A stretch of DNA of 14,553 nt from Candidatus Methanophagales archaeon. GTDB taxonomy: Archaea > Halobacteriota > Syntropharchaeia > Alkanophagales > Methanospirareceae. The stretch is from the NCBI GenBank assembly GCA_021159475.1, contig JAGGRS010000162.1, positions 1 to 14,553 of the forward strand. The letters are read 5' to 3'. The translations under genes were made by a program, and so were the position numbers. Positions 12,412 through 14,553 of this stretch are shown one piece after another (position 1 is the stretch's first letter; each line of letters begins with the position of its first letter). The notes beneath the pieces were generated by a model. The model had not been told where the DNA came from and did not search any database. It was given only the letters and a program-made list of their open reading frames with translations.

Positions 12412-13992
12412 ATGGACTCATACAATTTTATACTTATATTTTATCTGCTCCTCATATACTGCGTTATTATACTATTTCTCGACTGGCGCGGTTTACTGAA
12501 GCGCTACAATATCGCTTCATACGGTCCCATTCTGCAGATAAGGGCGGTTAGAGGCGAGAGGTTACTGGAGAAGCTGGGTAGAGTGAGGCGTTTCTGGCGT
12601 GCATACGCTAATATCGGTATTGTTCTGATGCTTATAGCAATGGTTTTTATGTTCGTTCTCGTGATTCGTGGCGCATTCGCGACGTTTATGGTGAGACCGG
12701 AGCCAACGGCGTTGAATGAGCCGAGAAACTGGCTGCTTATACCCGGATTGAACACTTTTATACCTATGTGCGCATGGATAGGCTTTGTAGTTGCGATGAT
12801 AGTGCATGAGCTATCACATGGGATATTGAGCATTGTGGAGCGAGTGAGAGTGAAATCAATGGGGCTTCTGCTTCTGTTAGTGCCGATAGGGGCATTCACG
12901 GAGCCGGACACTGAGCAGCTCTTCGGCAAAGCGTCAGCAAAAGAGAGGACGCGTATCCTCTCCGCGGGTGTGATGGGCAATTTCGTCGTTGCTATCCTCG
13001 CTTTTATCCTGTTCTTCGCCATCCTATTCTCCATTCAGCCCGTGAGTGAGAATGTGCTTTATGTTTATGATGTAGCCAGTGGTAGTCCGGCAGAAGGATG
13101 TGGTATAGAACCACGTTCGTTCATCACGGCGATGGATGGTAAGTGGGGAGGGGGAGTGAGTGTGGAAGAACTGAACAGCAGGCTGGAGAAGGGTGAGGCT
13201 GTTTCTCTCACCGTTCTGGATAGAAATGGCAATAAGAAGGAGATAACGGTAGAAGGTGAAGTGAATGAGGGTGTAACAGTGGTGTTTGTGGAGGAGGGCA
13301 AGCCGGCGGCGAAAGCGGGCATCAAGGAGGGTATGACCATAATAAAGATGGATAACAGGAGCATAAGGAGTTATGAGGATTTCTTCTCGTTCATGAACGA
13401 TACAGTTGCGGGCGAGGAGATAGAGGTATGGATGAGGAGCGGGAAAGTATTCAAACTCAAACTAAGTGAATCGCCATATTATGCGAATCGTGGCTATCTG
13501 GGCGTTGGTGTCGCCAATTGCGCACTGGGCATGACCGTATTGGAATTTCCAACGGGGACTTACTTAGAGTATCTACGGAACTTACCCCGTATGCTCTTCA
13601 AATCGCCCGCCGGCTTGCTGTTATTGATGACCTTGCCGGTGCTACCGCTCAGCAGTGGCGGGTTCAGCACTTTTAATCCGTTGTTATCGCATTTATACAC
13701 GCCTGTTGGCATGGCATCCATATTTGGTGCCAGTATCTTCTCAATTGCGGATGTAATGTTCTGGATAGCATGGATAAATTTCTATGTGGGCTTATTCAAC
13801 TGTCTGCCGATGTATCCGCTGGATGGCTACTATGTATTCAAGGAGGTGTTGAATCCACTGCTGAGGATGGTGATAAAGGTGGATGCGAATAAGGAGCGGG
13901 TCTTAAAGACCATCGCTATCGCCACTGCCGTTATCATCTTTTTATCAATCATATTCATGTTAGTTGCACCTTTCGTTTTTGAGCTATTCTAA
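12412..13992 (+). CDS. Membrane site-2 protease (M50 family) with two PDZ-like regions
   Basis: An intramembrane zinc protease of 526 aa. The N-terminus has a hydrophobic segment (about 5-23), another at about 66-88, and a third (120-140) carrying the HExxH zinc motif as HELSH (132-136). Further membrane segments fall at about 146-163 and 185-208. Residues about 215-355 form two soluble PDZ-like parts (YDVASGSPAEGCGI; VEEGKPAAKAGIKEGMTIIKMDN). The second zinc motif, NCLPMYPLDG (463-472, ligand D471), follows in a C-terminal membrane segment. Site-2 proteases cut membrane-bound regulators or leftover signal peptides; no anti-sigma-like substrate is encoded nearby. ATG 12412 is the first start in frame; no strong ribosome site precedes it. 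It is 24 bases after the aldolase gene. All catalytic residues are present. Confidence 0.93.
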   Translation: MDSYNFILIFYLLLIYCVIILFLDWRGLLKRYNIASYGPILQIRAVRGERLLEKLGRVRRFWRAYANIGIVLMLIAMVFMFVLVIRGAFATFMVRPEPTALNEPRNWLLIPGLNTFIPMCAWIGFVVAMIVHELSHGILSIVERVRVKSMGLLLLLVPIGAFTEPDTEQLFGKASAKERTRILSAGVMGNFVVAILAFILFFAILFSIQPVSENVLYVYDVASGSPAEGCGIEPRSFITAMDGKWGGGVSVEELNSRLEKGEAVSLTVLDRNGNKKEITVEGEVNEGVTVVFVEEGKPAAKAGIKEGMTIIKMDNRSIRSYEDFFSFMNDTVAGEEIEVWMRSGKVFKLKLSESPYYANRGYLGVGVANCALGMTVLEFPTGTYLEYLRNLPRMLFKSPAGLLLLMTLPVLPLSSGGFSTFNPLLSHLYTPVGMASIFGASIFSIADVMFWIAWINFYVGLFNCLPMYPLDGYYVFKEVLNPLLRMVIKVDANKERVLKTIAIATAVIIFLSIIFMLVAPFVFELF

Positions 13993-14014
13993 TGTTATGG
14001 GGTGGAGTGACGAT

Positions 14015-14458
14015 ATGGACGACGATTTTGAGGCTTTGATTGCGGATATAGAGCGTAAGAAGCATGAGGAGGAGCGTAAGATATACAGTGAGAGGGCACT
14101 GAAAGAGGCGTATAACCCGCGAAACGTGGGTAAACTGGCGGAGCCGAGCGGTAGTGCCCGAGTCACGGGTCCGTGTGGCGATACAATGCAGATAGATATA
14201 AGAGTGGAAGCGGGTAGAATCTGCGACTGCAAGTTCATTACCGATGGCTGTGGCGCTTCAATTGCATGCGGGAGTGTGGTGACCGGGCTTGCGAAGGGAA
14301 AGCGTATAGAGGAGGCGTTAGAAATAACAGCGAAGGACGTGCTGAAGCTCCTGGGTGGGTTACCTTCGGAGAACGTCCATTGCGCTACACTGGCGGTGAA
14401 CACGTTAAGAGCGGCTATCAGTGATTATCAATGCCGGTCACAGAAAGGGAGTGAATGA
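14015..14458 (+). CDS. iscU: IscU/NifU-type iron-sulfur cluster scaffold with N-terminal helical extension
   Basis: A 147-aa scaffold on which Fe-S clusters are built and passed to client enzymes. The ligand set of IscU is intact: C54 and D56 (GPCGDTM), C79 (DGCGASIACGS), H122 and C123 (VHCATLAVNTLRAAI). Extra cysteines lie at C70, C72, C84 and C140, more than usual for IscU. The first 30 or so residues (DDDFEALIADIERKK...) form a charged helix ahead of the usual YNPRNVGKL start. ATG 14015 is chosen because GGGGTGGAGTGA lies just before it; an in-frame ATG at 13997 has no such site. It starts 22 bases after the protease gene. Any IscS partner is outside the window. The role is probably general Fe-S assembly rather than nitrogenase-specific. 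Confidence 0.9.
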   Translation: MDDDFEALIADIERKKHEEERKIYSERALKEAYNPRNVGKLAEPSGSARVTGPCGDTMQIDIRVEAGRICDCKFITDGCGASIACGSVVTGLAKGKRIEEALEITAKDVLKLLGGLPSENVHCATLAVNTLRAAISDYQCRSQKGSE

Positions 14459-14460
14459 GG

Positions 14461-14553
14461 GTGACTCGCGGGGATGAGCGACCCTTAAATTACACGCAGA
14501 ATAAGGAAACGAAGGGTGTGGAGACATTACTTGGCGACCCCAAAAGAGCCATT
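14461..14553 (+). CDS. MATE-family efflux transporter, N-terminal fragment
   Basis: The first 31 codons of a gene cut by the window edge. GTG at 14461 is two bases past the scaffold gene's stop, with GGGAG about ten bases upstream. The peptide starts VTRGDERPLNYTQNKETKG and continues VETLLGDPKRAI. The phrase G-VE-LLGDPK-AI precedes the first membrane helix in archaeal MATE (multidrug and toxin extrusion) proteins, which export cations or metabolites in exchange for H+ or Na+. No membrane segment is reached within the window, so the call rests on this short signature. ATG 14474 is out of frame and meets a stop after four codons. Confidence 0.65.
   Translation, partial: MTRGDERPLNYTQNKETKGVETLLGDPKRAI

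Noticed and set aside
13964..14014. Upstream extension of the IscU-like ORF (MHLSFLSYSNVMGWSDD)
   Set aside because: It overlaps the end of the protease gene, is unlike the family, and the strong ribosome site at 13999-14010 points to ATG 14015.
1..14553. tRNA genes, rRNA, CRISPR repeats, insertion sequences or defence cassettes
   Set aside because: No cloverleaf-like segments, regularly spaced repeats, transposase motifs or flanking inverted repeats were seen; the window reads as ordinary housekeeping chromosome.

Overview
The window is a gene-dense piece of an archaeal chromosome. Several genes belong to the archaeal or euryarchaeal set: archaeal-type glycyl-tRNA synthetase, the hypusinated factor aIF5A, a 20S proteasome beta subunit, the KH/metallo-beta-lactamase termination nuclease aCPSF1 (FttA), a RibL-type FAD synthetase and an MJ0400-type aldolase of the archaeal aromatic pathway. 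An MfnD-like tyramine-glutamate ligase (methanofuran synthesis) points to a methanogen, anaerobic methane/alkane oxidiser or close relative. Indolepyruvate oxidoreductase and a NifU/IscU-type scaffold fit an anaerobe. The exact lineage cannot be fixed by reading alone. Coding strands are strongly purine-rich, so most long antisense open frames are shadows.

Layout. Positions 1-93 (-) hold the 5' end of iorA, divergent from a 61-aa small protein gene (227-412, +) and a radical SAM gene (about 460-2091, +). The radical SAM gene converges on, and overlaps by 8 bp, a leftward cluster running from about 5585 down to 2084: aIF5A, an EF-Tu domain-2-like small protein, a four-CBS-domain protein, an unknown helical protein and glyS. 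This looks like a translation-centred operon. Its leader (about 5590-5740) contains an unusually basic open frame that may encode a tiny ribosomal-type protein.

A compact shared promoter around 5754-5765 separates this cluster from a rightward run: a protein with three near-identical repeat modules, an MfnD-like ATP-grasp ligase, a JAMM metalloprotease, ribL, nikR and psmB (5790-9498). A T-rich tract and a 133-bp gap follow. A second rightward run then starts: aCPSF1/FttA, ADTH synthase, a membrane site-2 protease with two PDZ-like regions, an IscU/NifU-like scaffold, and the first 31 codons of a MATE-family transporter cut by the window edge.

How the genes fit together. The left cluster serves protein synthesis. 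The right cluster mixes coenzyme synthesis (methanofuran, FAD), nickel-responsive control, proteolysis (a JAMM that may remove ubiquitin-like modifiers, plus the proteasome), 3'-end RNA processing and termination, aromatic biosynthesis, intramembrane proteolysis and Fe-S assembly. The main unexplained items are the three-repeat protein, the basic leader ORF, the CX4CX2C radical SAM enzyme, the cysteine-rich IscU variant, the 61-aa and 149-aa unknown proteins, and the 50-nt ribL/nikR overlap. I saw no tRNA, rRNA, CRISPR array, insertion sequence or attachment site.
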